Shown in pieces: positions 11,908 through 20,384 of a stretch of DNA of 51,982 bases. Each line of letters opens with the position of its first letter. Within the stretch, counting starts at the first letter, position 1. A model generated the notes under the pieces. It did not search any database, was not told where the DNA came from, and saw only the letters and a list, made by a program, of their open reading frames with translations. The position numbers were made by a program, and so were the translations under genes. The stretch lies in NCBI GenBank assembly GCA_025357755.1, contig JANXOP010000034.1, positions 1 to 51,982 on the forward strand. Reading direction: 5' to 3'. The stretch comes from Kofleriaceae bacterium (GTDB lineage Bacteria > Myxococcota_A > Polyangia > Haliangiales > Haliangiaceae).

Positions 11908-11916
11908 TGTTAAGTC
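11908..11916 (+). promoter_or_regulatory. Extended -10 of the AI-2E family permease gene
   Basis: TGtTAAGTC lies 6 bases upstream of the GTG at 11923, consistent with a leaderless transcript starting in the 19-base gap after the PEGA gene. Confidence 0.45.
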
Positions 11917-11922
11917 CGTCCA

Positions 11923-13200
11923 GTGACGGAACCGCGGCCACAGGTGGCGCAGGTCATCGGGATGCTGCGTGCACTCCTGATCGCGGTGTTCGTCGTCCTC
12001 GGCTGGTTCGTCCTGAGCTATCTCGCGACCGTGCTCGCACCGATCCTCGCGGCGCTCGGCATCTCGTACATCTTGAACCCGGTGCTCGATCGGCTCGTGC
12101 GCCGCGGCGTGCCGCGGATGCTCGGGGCCGCGATCCTGCTCGCGACCGCGGTCTCGCTGATCGTCGTCGGTATCGTGGTCCTCGCGCCGCGGGTCGCGAA
12201 CCAGCTCTCGCAATTCATCGACGACTCGCCGCGCATGCTCGAGAACGTCAACAGCTGGTTGAAGGTGCACTTCAATACCGAGGTCCCGTCCGAGTGGAAT
12301 GACTTCATGAGATCGGCGAAGCACGGCATCGGCTCCGGCCCGCTGGGCCAGCTCGCGAGCGCGGCGGTCGGGGGCGTGTTCCACCTGCTCGGCGTGCTCG
12401 CCGAGGGCTTGCTGGTGCCGGTGTTCTCGTTCTACTTCCTCGTCGATTGGCCGAACTTGCTGCGCCGGATCGATCACGTGATCCCGCCGCGACGTCGCCA
12501 CACCACGCGCGAGATCGCGCACGAGATCGATGGCGTGATCAGCGGCTGGGTCCGCGGCCAGGCGATCGTCACGACGATCCTCGCGATCTGCTACGCGATC
12601 GGATTCACCGTGGTTGGCATGCCGCTTTCGTTGCCGATCGGCCTGCTCGTCGGTGCGCTGACCGTGATCCCGTTCGTCGGTACGTTCGTCGGTGCGGGCA
12701 TTGCCGCGCTCGTCACGGTCGCCGACGGCGGCAGCCTCGAGACGCTCGGCATGGTCGGTGGCGTGATCCTGTGCCTGCACCTGCTCGAAGCGGGGGTGCT
12801 CACGCCAAAGATCGTCGGCCATCGCGTCGGGCTCTCGGAGACCGGCGCTCTGTTCGCGGTCGTCGCTGGTGGCAAGTTGCTCGGCTTTGTCGGAGTCGTG
12901 CTCGCCGTGCCGATCGCCGCGACCTGCGCGGTGGTCGTGCGCTACGGCGTTCGCTACTACGAGCACACGACGTTCTTTGGCCACGAGTCCGATGCGGATG
13001 TCGTGATCACGCCCGCGATGGCGATGATCATGCCGGGGATCGCCCTCGGCGCGAAGATCGTCCCGGATCCCACCCACGAGCCAGATCCAGATCTCGATCC
13101 AGAGCTCGAAGGCGACCAGACGAGCGGCGCGATCGACGAGTGGGCGATCGAGCCCGAGCTCGGGGCGGCGGGCGCGAGCGGCCCGCGCGAGACGCCGTAG
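11923..13200 (+). CDS. AI-2E family (PerM/YdiK-type) permease
   Basis: This 425-residue integral inner-membrane protein has the architecture of the AI-2E transporter family: paired N-terminal helices; an I-S-Y-I-L-N-P-V-L-D-R-L motif near residue 45; an amphipathic soluble segment (about residues 85-140); then five or six C-terminal helices including P-V-F-S-F-Y-F-L-V-D-W and a V-G-T-F-V-G-A-G loop. The polar tail after residue ~365 is rich in Asp, Pro and Glu (P-D-P-D-L-D-P-E-L repeats). Family members export a range of small molecules; few truly move autoinducer-2. GTG start, chosen by the -10 element just upstream. Confidence 0.85.
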   Translation: MTEPRPQVAQVIGMLRALLIAVFVVLGWFVLSYLATVLAPILAALGISYILNPVLDRLVRRGVPRMLGAAILLATAVSLIVVGIVVLAPRVANQLSQFIDDSPRMLENVNSWLKVHFNTEVPSEWNDFMRSAKHGIGSGPLGQLASAAVGGVFHLLGVLAEGLLVPVFSFYFLVDWPNLLRRIDHVIPPRRRHTTREIAHEIDGVISGWVRGQAIVTTILAICYAIGFTVVGMPLSLPIGLLVGALTVIPFVGTFVGAGIAALVTVADGGSLETLGMVGGVILCLHLLEAGVLTPKIVGHRVGLSETGALFAVVAGGKLLGFVGVVLAVPIAATCAVVVRYGVRYYEHTTFFGHESDADVVITPAMAMIMPGIALGAKIVPDPTHEPDPDLDPELEGDQTSGAIDEWAIEPELGAAGASGPRETP

Positions 13201-13235
13201 CCTCCGGCTAGTCGAAGTGGCAGGGACAGATAGAG

Positions 13236-13268
13236 CCGAGATCCCGCAGCGCGTAGCTGGCATCTCGG
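13236..13268. terminator. Inverted repeat between convergent genes
   Basis: CCGAGAT (13236-13242) pairs with ATCTCGG (13262-13268) around a 19-base loop, in the gap between the stop codons of the permease (13200) and the minus-strand lipoprotein (13304). It is a candidate bidirectional terminator. No T tract. Confidence 0.35.
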
Positions 13269-13303
13269 GTCGTCCGCTGACAGGCTTTCACCAGCTCCGG
13301 TAG

Positions 13304-13552
13304 CTACTCGGCGGGTGCAGCGGCGGGCTTGGCCGCCTCCACCAGCTTCGCGTAGCAGTCGACCATGTCGCGCGCGATGCCCTGCTCGCGATGGCTGGTC
13401 TTGTCGTCCGGCTTCGGCAGCAGCTTCATCGCGGCTTCGGCGCACGTGACGTCCTTGCACGCGCAGATCTGCTTCTTCACGACCTCGAGCTTGCCGACCT
13501 CTGACTCCCCGCACGCGACGATCAGCAACAGCAGTGCGGAGAGTTTACTCAT
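13304..13552 (-). CDS. Small Cys-containing lipoprotein of unknown function
   Basis: The protein has 82 residues. The N terminus M-S-K-L-S-A-L-L-L-L-I-V-A-C is a textbook lipoprotein signal with the lipidated cysteine at residue 14. The mature part contains C-A-C-K-D-V-T-C, a spacing seen in small disulfide-bonded lipoproteins of Myxococcota, followed by an Ala/Lys-rich tail. Its ATG shares a base with the stop codon of the upstream 58-residue gene (TGATG), so the two are translationally coupled. Function unknown. Confidence 0.7.
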   Translation of the reverse strand: MSKLSALLLLIVACGESEVGKLEVVKKQICACKDVTCAEAAMKLLPKPDDKTSHREQGIARDMVDCYAKLVEAAKPAAAPAE

Positions 13553-13728
13553 CAGAACAACGAGCCGAGCTTGTCGCCGAGCCCACCCGGGAGCTTGTCC
13601 TTGAGCGCCGAGCTCTCGAGCGCCTTGAGCGCGTCCTCCTTGTGATCCTTCAAGAACGAAAAGATCTTTTCGGCCGTCGCCTTATCGATCCCGACGTGTG
13701 CCGCCATTTTTTCGATGAACTCTTCCAT
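13552..13728 (-). CDS. 58-residue helical protein of unknown function
   Basis: The ATG at 13728 is chosen because TATAGT lies exactly 6 bases upstream; the upstream in-frame ATG at 13746 lies beyond that promoter. The protein begins M-E-E-F-I-E-K-M-A-A-H-V-G-I-D and contains A-E-K-I-F-S-F-L-K-D-H-K-E-D-A-L, ending in a Gly/Leu-rich tail (K-L-P-G-G-L-G-D-K-L). It resembles short DUF2267/DUF2780-type helical proteins in which a helix pair precedes a G-L-L-G-like tail, but this is weak. It is the first gene of a two-gene unit with the lipoprotein at 13304. Confidence 0.6.
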   Translation of the reverse strand: MEEFIEKMAAHVGIDKATAEKIFSFLKDHKEDALKALESSALKDKLPGGLGDKLGSLF

Positions 13729-13734
13729 CGCCAC

Positions 13735-13740
13735 ACTATA
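13735..13740 (-). promoter_or_regulatory. -10 element of the 58-residue protein gene, leaderless arrangement
   Basis: TATAGT, five of six matches to TATAAT, ends exactly 6 bases before the ATG on the minus strand. It is one of the best -10 matches in the window. Confidence 0.6.
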
Positions 13741-13762
13741 CGGCAAGGCAAGGGAAACGAGG

Positions 13763-15085
13763 CTAGCAGCCGACGCGCTCGAGCGTGGTTTGGCGGGCTG
13801 CGGCGCGGTGGATCACCTTCAACATCTCGTCGCCGTCGACCTCGGTCCGGATGCGCTGGAACACGGTGCCGTCATTCGGATCCACGAAGAGGACGGACGG
13901 CAGCGTCAGCGAGTCGTACTTGAGCTTGAGCGCATCGTTGAGATCGCTCTGCTTGGTGACCTCGAACTTGAGCGGTACGAAGTCGTGCGTGATCGCGGCG
14001 TAGACCTTGTCGGTGCCGAACGTCCGCTCCATCGCGTGACACGGATTGCACCAGCTCGCCGAGAAATCGATCATCAGCAGCTTGTGCTCGCTGCGCGCCT
14101 TCGCGATCGCGCCGGCTTCATCGACCTGCCAGTCGACCTGATGCTTCGGCGCCTGGCGCCACAGCCAGACCGTGACCGCGCCCGCGACGACGAGCGCGAC
14201 CGCGATGCCCTTGCGAAACCGCTCGCTCCACGGACCGTGAAACGATTTCTGGATCGCGCCGAGCCCGAGGCCGATCGCGACCGAGGCGAAGGCCCCTACG
14301 AGCACGAGCGTGGTCGGCTGGACGAGGTCGCGCAGCCACGGCAAGAACGGCATCAGGTAGTAGATCGCCGCGAACAAGAGGCCGATGCCGCCGATCGATT
14401 TGACCGCGTCCATCCACGCGCCGCTCTTCGGGAGCGCGACCGCGAAGGCGGCGAGGATGAAGAACAGGACCCCCATGCCGAGGCCGTAGACGAACAACAG
14501 GCCGCCACCACCGAACGCGTTGCCGCTGGTCGAGACGTACAGCAGGAGGCTCGCGAGGAACGGGCCGGTACACGGCGCGGCGATTAAGCCACCGACGAGC
14601 CCCATCGCGAACGCGCCGCCGAAACCTTTGCCACCGATCCGGTTGAGCCGCGCCTGGATCCCGGCAGGCAGGTTGAGATCGAACGCGCCGAACATCGAAG
14701 CGGCGAGCGTCAGGAACAGGATGACGAGCGGGAACACGACGTACGGGCTCGCGAGCTGGGTGCCGAACGCACCGGCCTTGCCGATCATCGCGAAGGTGAC
14801 GCCGAGCGCCGCGTACATCACGCACATGCCGCCGACGTACGCGATCGCGAGCGTGATCGCGCGGCTGCGCGGAACGTCCTTGCCGCGCGCGCCGAAGATC
14901 GCGAGCGTGATCGGAATCATCGGGTAGACGCACGGCGTGAGCGAGGTGAGGAAGCCCGCGCCGAAGGCGCCGAACACGACGAAGATCCAACCGTGCGCCT
15001 GGGCCTGTTCGAGGCAGTTGCTCTGGCACCCCGTGACGAGCAGGAGTGCGATGCAAAGTACTGGAAGCAACGGCAGACGACGCAT
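13763..15085 (-). CDS. dsbD: DsbD-like thiol:disulfide interchange protein with C-terminal thioredoxin domain
   Basis: DsbD carries electrons from cytoplasmic thioredoxin across the inner membrane to periplasmic thiol proteins. This 440-residue protein has an N-terminal signal with a lipobox-like L-V-T-G-C. A CcdA/DsbD-beta membrane region follows, with the paired cysteines in S-L-T-P-C-V-Y-P and A-A-P-C-T-G-P-F and about eight helices. A C-terminal thioredoxin-like (DsbD-gamma) domain carries W-C-N-P-C. The N-terminal DsbD-alpha immunoglobulin domain of the E. coli enzyme is missing, so it must hand electrons to a separate partner. Divergent from hisC, with a shared promoter region. Confidence 0.85.
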   Translation of the reverse strand: MRRLPLLPVLCIALLLVTGCQSNCLEQAQAHGWIFVVFGAFGAGFLTSLTPCVYPMIPITLAIFGARGKDVPRSRAITLAIAYVGGMCVMYAALGVTFAMIGKAGAFGTQLASPYVVFPLVILFLTLAASMFGAFDLNLPAGIQARLNRIGGKGFGGAFAMGLVGGLIAAPCTGPFLASLLLYVSTSGNAFGGGGLLFVYGLGMGVLFFILAAFAVALPKSGAWMDAVKSIGGIGLLFAAIYYLMPFLPWLRDLVQPTTLVLVGAFASVAIGLGLGAIQKSFHGPWSERFRKGIAVALVVAGAVTVWLWRQAPKHQVDWQVDEAGAIAKARSEHKLLMIDFSASWCNPCHAMERTFGTDKVYAAITHDFVPLKFEVTKQSDLNDALKLKYDSLTLPSVLFVDPNDGTVFQRIRTEVDGDEMLKVIHRAAARQTTLERVGC

Positions 15086-15093
15086 GCGGCTGG

Positions 15094-15099
15094 ACTATA
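15094..15099 (-). promoter_or_regulatory. -10 element of the dsbD-like gene
   Basis: TATAGT on the minus strand lies 8 bases from the ATG, giving a transcript with at most a 1-3 base leader. Confidence 0.5.
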
Positions 15100-15144
15100 G
15101 ACCCATCGACCTCGATCGGGCATTCCCCTGATCGCGGGGCTCGG

Positions 15145-15152
15145 TGTAGGGT
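15145..15152 (+). promoter_or_regulatory. -10 element of the hisC operon
   Basis: TGTAGGGT lies 12 bases before the hisC ATG, implying a 5' leader of about 6 bases. It sits back to back with the dsbD-like promoter. Confidence 0.4.
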
Positions 15153-15164
15153 CCTCACGCCGCT

Positions 15165-16271
15165 ATGGACCCTACCGCCTTCGCGCCCGAGCACGTCCGT
15201 AACCTCGATGTGTACCAGCCCGGAAAGCCGATCGAAGAGCTCGAACGCGAGCTCGGAATCTCGGGCGCCATCAAGGTCGCTTCGAACGAGAACCCGCTCG
15301 GCCCGTCGCCCAAGGCGCTCGCCGCGATTCCGGCCGCCCTGAACCAACTCCATCTCTACCCCGATGCGGGTGGGTTCCAGCTCCGCCGCGCACTCGGCGC
15401 CAGGCTCGGGGTCTCGATCGACGAGCTGTCGCTCGGCAATGGCTCGAACGACATGCTGTACCAGCTCGTGCTCGCGACCTGCGAGCCGACGGACGAGGTG
15501 CTCGCGCACCAGTATGGCTTCTTGTCGTACCGGCTCTCGGCGCAGGTCGCGGGTCGTGCCTTCGTCGCCGCACCGGTGACCTCGGAGCTCGCGCTCGACG
15601 CCGATGCCTTGATCGCGGCGATCACGCCGCGCACCAAGCTCGTGGTGCTCGGCACGCCGAACAATCCGACCGGTTCGGTGATCACGACCGCGCAAGCCAA
15701 GCGGATCCTCGCGGCCCTGCCGGCGCGTGCGTTGCTCGTGCTCGACGAGGCGTATGTCGAGTACGCGGCCGCATGGCCCGAAGTCGATCACGTCGATGGT
15801 ATGGCCCTGCGCGCGCAGGATCCACGCGTGGTGGTGCTGCGCACGTTCTCCAAGATCTACGGCCTCGCCGGCCTGCGCGTCGGCTATGCGGTCGCGGACA
15901 AGGCGGTGTGCGATCTCGTCGGTCGGGTCACGCGCACGTTCCACGTCTCGAGCCTCGCGCTCGTCGGCGCGACCGCCGCGCTCGACGATGTCGACCACGT
16001 CGCGATCAGCGCGCGTCACGCGCGCAGCGTGATCGAGCAGATGCGCGCCGAGATCAAGGGCCCGGGTGTGAAGGTCTATCCGTCGCTCACGAACTTCGTG
16101 CTGATCGAGACCGGCCGCACGGCCGCGCCGATCTACGACAAGCTGTTGCGCAGCGGCGTGATCGTACGGCCGATGGCCGCGTGGGGCTTGCCGACCTGCC
16201 TTCGGGTGTCGGTCGGCTCGGCGCAAGAGATGCCGCGCGTGATCAAAGCGCTCAACGACGCCCTCGCATGA
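15165..16271 (+). CDS. hisC: Histidinol-phosphate aminotransferase
   Basis: HisC is a PLP enzyme that converts imidazole-acetol phosphate to histidinol phosphate in histidine synthesis; some members also transaminate aromatic keto acids. The 368-residue protein has the HisC2-type N terminus (D-V-Y-Q-P-G-K-P-I-E-E-L), A-S-N-E-N-P-L-G-P-S-P, N-N-P-T-G near residue 166, D-E-A-Y, and T-F-S-K-I-Y-G-L-A-G-L-R with the PLP lysine at 230. No other his genes are nearby. It is linked by ATGA overlaps to a lipoprotein gene and aroA, which hints at an aromatic amino acid role (tyrosine/phenylalanine) as well as or instead of histidine. Confidence 0.92.
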   Translation: MDPTAFAPEHVRNLDVYQPGKPIEELERELGISGAIKVASNENPLGPSPKALAAIPAALNQLHLYPDAGGFQLRRALGARLGVSIDELSLGNGSNDMLYQLVLATCEPTDEVLAHQYGFLSYRLSAQVAGRAFVAAPVTSELALDADALIAAITPRTKLVVLGTPNNPTGSVITTAQAKRILAALPARALLVLDEAYVEYAAAWPEVDHVDGMALRAQDPRVVVLRTFSKIYGLAGLRVGYAVADKAVCDLVGRVTRTFHVSSLALVGATAALDDVDHVAISARHARSVIEQMRAEIKGPGVKVYPSLTNFVLIETGRTAAPIYDKLLRSGVIVRPMAAWGLPTCLRVSVGSAQEMPRVIKALNDALA

Positions 16272-17173
16272 AGGGCCTGCTCGTCGTCGTCGCGCTGGCC
16301 GCGTGTGGCGGTGGCCATGCTGCGGTGCCGACGACGCCGAAGCCTCCGTCGGCGGACGAGCAACTGCTCGCGCTCTTGCCCGACGGTGCCCAGATCGTCA
16401 TCGAGATCGATCTCGCACGGCTGCGCGCGAATGCGGTAGTCGGCGAGACCGCGAAGCAGGTGCTCGCGTCGCTCGGTGCGGACAGCCACGTGCCCGGGTT
16501 ACCGGTGTCCGTGCTCGGCTCGCCGCTCGCGAAGGCCGACCGAGTGGTGCTCGCGGCGTACGGCGTCGGGACGGCGCAAGCGACGACCGTCACGCTGCTC
16601 GTGACCGGGGGCACCGTGCCCGGCGGGATCCGGATCTCGCCGACGGTGGTCGCGCTCGGTAGCGAGGATTGGACCGGGCAACTGCAGACCCGTGCCGCGC
16701 TCGCCACCGAGCATCCGCTCGCGGTGCCGGCACCGGTGCTCGCGCTCCGCGATCATGCGATGCCGAAAGGGTCGACGGGCGCGGTCGTGCGGATCACCGC
16801 GCGGCTGTCGTTCGATGCGCGAATCGCGCTCGCCCGGATGACCGGGCTCACCGCCGCGCCGGCCGAGCTGTCGCTGTGGTGCGATCTCGCGGACGACCTC
16901 GCGATCGTCGTCGATGCCGATGCGAGCGATCCGAGCGATCGCAACGTCAAGGCGAAGAAGCATTCCGCGCGCGAGCTCGCGCACACGCTGCGCGGCGTGC
17001 TGACCATGCTCGCCGACACCCCGCTGATTCGCTCGCTCGGTGTGCCGACGAGCCTGGTCGATGCGCGGCTCGTCACCGAGGGCACGTGGGTGCGGGCGAT
17101 CGTCGATGTCGGTCCGCGCCACCTCGCGCGCGTCGCCGAGCGCGCTCGTGCGATGCTCGCGCCGCCTCCATGA
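16268..17173 (+). CDS. Lipoprotein of unknown function between hisC and aroA
   Basis: This 301-residue protein starts M-K-G-L-L-V-V-V-A-L-A-A-C-G-G-G, a clear lipoprotein signal with Cys13 as the lipidation site. The mature part has L-L-P-D-G-A-Q-I-V-I-E-I-D-L-A-R-L-R, a pattern seen in myxobacterial proteins of unknown function that resemble DUF3352-type envelope proteins. No catalytic motif was found. It overlaps hisC and aroA by four bases each, so it is translated from the same message. Why an envelope lipoprotein is locked between two amino acid synthesis genes is unclear. Confidence 0.75.
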   Translation: MKGLLVVVALAACGGGHAAVPTTPKPPSADEQLLALLPDGAQIVIEIDLARLRANAVVGETAKQVLASLGADSHVPGLPVSVLGSPLAKADRVVLAAYGVGTAQATTVTLLVTGGTVPGGIRISPTVVALGSEDWTGQLQTRAALATEHPLAVPAPVLALRDHAMPKGSTGAVVRITARLSFDARIALARMTGLTAAPAELSLWCDLADDLAIVVDADASDPSDRNVKAKKHSARELAHTLRGVLTMLADTPLIRSLGVPTSLVDARLVTEGTWVRAIVDVGPRHLARVAERARAMLAPPP

Positions 17174-18507
17174 AGCTCGTCTCGCACCCGGCAACCCGGC
17201 CGCTCTCGGGCACCGTCACGATCCCTGGCGACAAGTCGATCGGCCACCGCGCGCTGCTGTTCTCGCTGCTGTCGGAGACCCCGGTGCGCGTGCTTGGCCT
17301 CGGTGATGGTGCTGACAACGGCCGTTCGGCCAAGGCGGTCACGCAGCTCGGTGCGAGGGTCGCGCGCGACGGTAAGGCGCTCGTGATTCATGGCACCGGG
17401 CTGCGCGGCATGCGCGCGCCGGAGGGTGCGATCGATTGCGGAAACTCTGGCACCACGATCCGGCTGCTGTGCGGCCTCCTCGCGGGTCAGCGCTTCGCGA
17501 CGGGCCTTGTCGGCGACGAGTCGCTGTCGAGCCGGCCGATGGCGCGCGTGATCGATCCGTTGCGCGCGATGGGCGCGACCATCACGGGCGTGCCGCGCGG
17601 CATGGACCTCGTGCCGCCGCTCACCGTCGGTCCCGCGATCGGCCCGCTCGCGCCGCTAGCGATCGCCCTCGAGATGGCCTCGGCGCAGGTCAAGACCGCG
17701 ATCCTGCTCGCGGGGCTCTACGCCGAGGGCGCGACCTGCGTCACGGAGCCCGGCCCGAGCCGCGATCACACCGAGCGGATGCTCGCGTATCTCGGCGCGC
17801 CGCTGACCGTCGCGGGCCGCACGACCACGATCACCACCACCGGATGGAACGGTCGGCTCGCGGGCGACGGCTTCTCAGTGCCGAGCGATCCGTCGTCGTC
17901 GGCCTTCCTCGTCGCGGCGGCGCTGCTCGCAGGAGCGGGTGAGGTCCGCCTGCCGAACATCTGCGTGAATCCGACGCGCACGGGCTTTCTCGATGCGATC
18001 GCCGCGATGGGTGGCGTGGTCACGCTGGAAGATCGCGACGAGACAGGGCCCGAACCGATCGCGACGCTCGTCGTGCGTGGCGCGCCGCAGGAGCTCCGCG
18101 CGACCACGATCGCAGGTGACCTCGCGGTCCGCTCGATCGACGAGCTGCCGGTCCTCGCCGTGATCGCCGCGCGCGCGCGGGGCACGACCATCGTGCGCGA
18201 TGCCGGCGAGCTCCGCGTCAAAGAATCCGATCGCATCGCAACCACGTGCGCGATGTTGCGCGGCTTTGGCATCGCGTGCGAAGCGTCGCCCGATGGCTTC
18301 ACGGTGGAAGGCCGCCCCGATCGTCCGCTCGATCCCGCGCACGTCCACGCCGGCGGTGATCATCGGATCGCGATGGCCGCTGCGGTCGGTGGCCTCGTCG
18401 CCACGGGGCCGACGCACATCGACGACGCCGACAACGTCGCGACCTCGTACCCGGGGTTTGCGGCCGCGCTCACCGGGCTCGGGGCGAGCGTCACGTCGAG
18501 CACGTAA
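17170..18507 (+). CDS. aroA: 3-phosphoshikimate 1-carboxyvinyltransferase (EPSP synthase)
   Basis: AroA joins phosphoenolpyruvate to shikimate 3-phosphate, the sixth step of the shikimate pathway to chorismate. The 445-residue protein has P-G-D-K-S-I-G-H-R (residues 19-27) with the substrate-binding Lys22, Ser23 and Arg27, then N-S-G-T-T-I-R-L, D-x-S-L-S-x-R-P-M, P-S-D-P-S-S-S-A-F and R-V-K-E-S-D-R-I. All active-site segments look intact. The ATG overlaps the stop of the preceding lipoprotein gene (ATGA). It is the last gene of the hisC-lipoprotein-aroA unit. Confidence 0.95.
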   Translation: MKLVSHPATRPLSGTVTIPGDKSIGHRALLFSLLSETPVRVLGLGDGADNGRSAKAVTQLGARVARDGKALVIHGTGLRGMRAPEGAIDCGNSGTTIRLLCGLLAGQRFATGLVGDESLSSRPMARVIDPLRAMGATITGVPRGMDLVPPLTVGPAIGPLAPLAIALEMASAQVKTAILLAGLYAEGATCVTEPGPSRDHTERMLAYLGAPLTVAGRTTTITTTGWNGRLAGDGFSVPSDPSSSAFLVAAALLAGAGEVRLPNICVNPTRTGFLDAIAAMGGVVTLEDRDETGPEPIATLVVRGAPQELRATTIAGDLAVRSIDELPVLAVIAARARGTTIVRDAGELRVKESDRIATTCAMLRGFGIACEASPDGFTVEGRPDRPLDPAHVHAGGDHRIAMAAAVGGLVATGPTHIDDADNVATSYPGFAAALTGLGASVTSST

Positions 18508-18550
18508 ACGTCCTGGTGGTGGCGTCGCACGTATGCGATACCCCAGGCAA

Positions 18551-19759
18551 ATGCGGACGGCTCTCGTAGTTTTAGCCCTGTGGATCGCGGGCTCGGCGCA
18601 CGCGGATCCCCAGCCCACGTCCACGTCCAAGGGGACGGACTACGGCCCGCAGGTGCGCGCGATGTTCCGCGTCGCCGCGTGCGGGAGCGACGGTGCCGTG
18701 CCCGAGCGGTTCTCGGTGCGCACGGTCGATGCGCACTGCAAGGACATGCAAGAGGTCTACAAATCCTACAAGCGCGCGTGGGCCGACAAGGCACAGGCGT
18801 TCATCGCCGAGCTCCGCCCGAAGGATCTCCCGCGCACGGTGATCTATCCCTTCGGTGGCGGCGATCTGTCCTCGGCGCTCGCGGTGTATCCGGATGCCGA
18901 AGAGCTCACCACGATCTCGCTCGAAGCCGCGGGCGATCTTCGCGTGATCGATACGATCACCAAGGCGCAACTCGCGACCGACCTCGACAAGATCACGACT
19001 GATCTTCGCCGGCTCTACCACGCGGCACACTCGACGACCCAGAGCCTGCAAGAGGCCTCGCACTCGCAGCTGCCGGGTACGATCATGATGGCGCTCGCGG
19101 GCCTCGCGGTGCACGACATGGAACCGGTCGCGCTGCGCTACTTCGATATCGAGCCCGACGGCACGCTGCGCTACCTCTCGAACGACGAGCTCGACGCGCG
19201 CGCTGCGGAGTTCGTCGCTCAGAAGCGCGGCGACAAGAAGCCGAAGAAGGTCACCCACTACTGGTTCGAGCAGGACTCGGCGTTCCCGAACGTCGAGATC
19301 CAGTTCCGGCCGCGCGGCGACGCGAAGGCGAACCTCCGCACCTACCGCCACATTGTCGCGAACCTCGATGACACGCACATGGCCAAGGACGATCGCGTGC
19401 TCCGGCATCTGTCGGCGAAGGGCAAGGTCGCGGTGATCACGAAGGCCGCGACGTTCTTGCTCTGGTACGACGACTTCAAACAGATCCGCGACTACTTGTT
19501 GAAGAACATGGTGTGGATGATCTCGGATGCCTCGGGCATCCCACCGAGCTATGCGGGCCCCGCGGGCTTCGAGCAGATCACGTACGGTGAATTCACGGGC
19601 CCGTACTTCGTGATCGACAACAAGAACACCCGCGCGGAGTTCGTGAAGCTGTGGAAGACCAACCCGCACCACGATCTGCCGTTTCGCTTCGGCTACCCCG
19701 ATGCGGAGAAGCACAACCACCTGATGATCACGCGACCCAAAACGAGTGCCACGAAGTGA
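18551..19759 (+). CDS. Secreted protein of unknown function
   Basis: The ATG at 18551 is preferred because the protein then starts directly with a signal peptide (M-R-T-A-L-V-V-L-A-L-W-I-A-G-S-A-H-A); an ATG at 18533 would add six residues. The 402-residue product is unusually rich in conserved-looking motifs: P-F-G-G-G-D-L-S-S-A-L, H-Y-W-F-E-Q-D-S-A-F-P-N, R-T-Y-R-H-I-V-A-N-L-D-D, F-L-L-W-Y-D-D-F and I-P-P-S-Y-A-G-P-A-G-F. I do not recognise the family. The stop region overlaps the start of the next gene by 14 bases. Confidence 0.65.
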   Translation: MRTALVVLALWIAGSAHADPQPTSTSKGTDYGPQVRAMFRVAACGSDGAVPERFSVRTVDAHCKDMQEVYKSYKRAWADKAQAFIAELRPKDLPRTVIYPFGGGDLSSALAVYPDAEELTTISLEAAGDLRVIDTITKAQLATDLDKITTDLRRLYHAAHSTTQSLQEASHSQLPGTIMMALAGLAVHDMEPVALRYFDIEPDGTLRYLSNDELDARAAEFVAQKRGDKKPKKVTHYWFEQDSAFPNVEIQFRPRGDAKANLRTYRHIVANLDDTHMAKDDRVLRHLSAKGKVAVITKAATFLLWYDDFKQIRDYLLKNMVWMISDASGIPPSYAGPAGFEQITYGEFTGPYFVIDNKNTRAEFVKLWKTNPHHDLPFRFGYPDAEKHNHLMITRPKTSATK

Positions 19760-20384
19760 TCTGGTAACGACGCCGCACGGTCGCGCCGCGATCGTAGTGC
19801 TCGAGGAGGAGGACCTGGAGGCCGCGCTCGCCGCGCTCCCCGAGGCCGAGCGCCTCGCGGCCGAGCAGCTCTCGGAAGGGCGCCGCCGCGAGCTGATCGC
19901 GGGTCGCACTGCGATGCACGTCCTCGTCGAGAGCGCGCACCCGGTGCTCTCGAACGAGCGCGGCGCGCCGGTCGTACCACTCGGGTACAGCGGATCGATC
20001 TCGCACAAGCACGCCCGCGCCGCGGCGCTGCTGGCCGATGCCTCCGCTGGTCATGTCGGCATCGACCTCGAGCGCATGGCGCCGACCAAGATCGACATCG
20101 CGAAGCGGATCCTCACGGCGAACGAGCAGGTGGTCGCGGGCGCCGAGCTCCTACGCGTGTTCGCGATCAAGGAAGCGATCTACAAGGCGATCGATCCGAT
20201 CGTGCAGCGCTACGTCGGCTTTCAGGAAGTCGAGCTCGTCGTCGGTCGCGAGGGCCGAGTCGAGGTCAGCGTCGTCGATGCGGCGCGCTTACCGGTCATC
20301 ATCGAAGCGTGGTGGACCGAAGTCGACGACCACTGGCTCGCGACCGCACGCGCGCGGCGCCGATCAAGCGCTGACGAGCGCTGA
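19746..20384 (+). CDS. 4'-phosphopantetheinyl transferase superfamily protein
   Basis: These enzymes move the phosphopantetheine arm of coenzyme A onto a serine of acyl or peptidyl carrier proteins and so activate fatty acid, polyketide or nonribosomal peptide synthases. The 212-residue length fits the Sfp/EntD group. Motifs: S-G-S-I-S-H-K-H (CoA-binding His region), G-I-D-L-E (Mg-binding Asp and Glu) and F-A-I-K-E-A-I-Y-K-A, the signature of the superfamily. The GTG start overlaps the previous gene by 14 bases. The C terminus runs into a 10-bp tandem repeat that supplies the stop. No carrier protein or synthase gene is in the window. Confidence 0.85.
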   Translation: MPRSDLVTTPHGRAAIVVLEEEDLEAALAALPEAERLAAEQLSEGRRRELIAGRTAMHVLVESAHPVLSNERGAPVVPLGYSGSISHKHARAAALLADASAGHVGIDLERMAPTKIDIAKRILTANEQVVAGAELLRVFAIKEAIYKAIDPIVQRYVGFQEVELVVGREGRVEVSVVDAARLPVIIEAWWTEVDDHWLATARARRRSSADER

